Positions 5,739-5,815 of a stretch of DNA of 5,815 nucleotides are shown here, piece after piece. The stretch is from the NCBI GenBank assembly GCA_028689175.1, contig JAQTWS010000038.1:1-5815 (forward strand), given 5' to 3'. The position numbers were made by a program, and so were the translations under genes. Source of the stretch: Minisyncoccota bacterium. GTDB taxonomy: Bacteria; Patescibacteriota; Minisyncoccia; Minisyncoccales; Minisyncoccaceae. The notes beneath the pieces were generated by a model, which saw only the letters and a program-made list of their open reading frames with translations, was not told the DNA's origin and made no database searches. Numbering within the stretch: the stretch's first letter is position 1; every line of letters starts with the position of its first letter.

Positions 5739-5815
5739 ATGTGCGGAATCATTGGTTATATAGGTAAAAAACAAGCTTACCCAATTATTATTAATGGGTT
5801 AAAAAAATTAGAATA
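5739..5815 (+). CDS. glmS: Glutamine-fructose-6-phosphate aminotransferase, 5' fragment
   Basis: Only the first 25 codons lie in the window; the frame is open at the right edge. The product begins MCGIIGYIGKK and continues with a PIIINGLKKLE segment. This matches the N-terminus of GlmS, the Ntn-type glutaminase half that supplies ammonia to make glucosamine-6-phosphate for peptidoglycan and other amino-sugar polymers. C2 would be the N-terminal nucleophile after removal of Met1. Asparagine synthetase and PurF also start with MCG, but the Y-I-G segment and the following GLKKLE fit GlmS better. The start is 4 nt after the leuS stop with no Shine-Dalgarno sequence, so it is probably translated from a leuS-glmS mRNA. 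Confidence 0.85.
   Translation, partial: MCGIIGYIGKKQAYPIIINGLKKLE

Noticed and set aside
1..5815. CRISPR array, tRNA, rRNA or riboswitch.
   Set aside because: No regularly spaced repeats, cloverleaf-like segments or known riboswitch cores were noticed, and the non-coding space is limited to short spacers of about 110 nt or less.

Overview
The window is an AT-rich, compactly coded bacterial segment with every gene on the + strand. In order it holds a TatD-family metal-dependent hydrolase (26-784), an MTA/SAH deaminase of the amidohydrolase superfamily (781-2004), two unrecognised genes (2113-2985 and 3051-3287), a complete leucyl-tRNA synthetase (3347-5734) and the first 25 codons of a GlmS-type amidotransferase (5739 to the window edge). 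TGA is used as a stop (782-784) and tryptophan is TGG, which argues against a mycoplasma-type code. The low GC, short spacers, compact LeuRS and promoters placed almost on the start codon would fit a reduced-genome bacterium, for example a Patescibacteria/CPR lineage. That placement is inference only.

The recognisable genes are housekeeping or metabolic. tatD and the deaminase overlap by ATGA and are probably translationally coupled. leuS and glmS are 4 nt apart and probably cotranscribed. None of these four genes has a clear Shine-Dalgarno sequence. tatD and leuS share the same upstream architecture: a T-run, TGT, a TATnnT hexamer, exactly 6 nt, then ATG. This predicts leaderless or nearly leaderless mRNAs.

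The middle region (about 2005-3311) looks different. Its two genes carry strong purine-rich Shine-Dalgarno sequences, and each ends in an intrinsic terminator whose stem includes the stop codon. The two terminators are near-identical copies (26-27 nt with one indel). The 78-residue product of the second gene aligns along almost its whole length with the N-terminal helical domain of the 290-residue product of the first. The pair therefore looks like two members of one gene family, one with a zinc-knuckle-like Cys/His cluster and a C-terminal domain, the other reduced to the N-terminal domain. They seem to sit as a small accessory cassette between housekeeping transcription units. This pair is the most interesting part of the window; I could not assign it a function.
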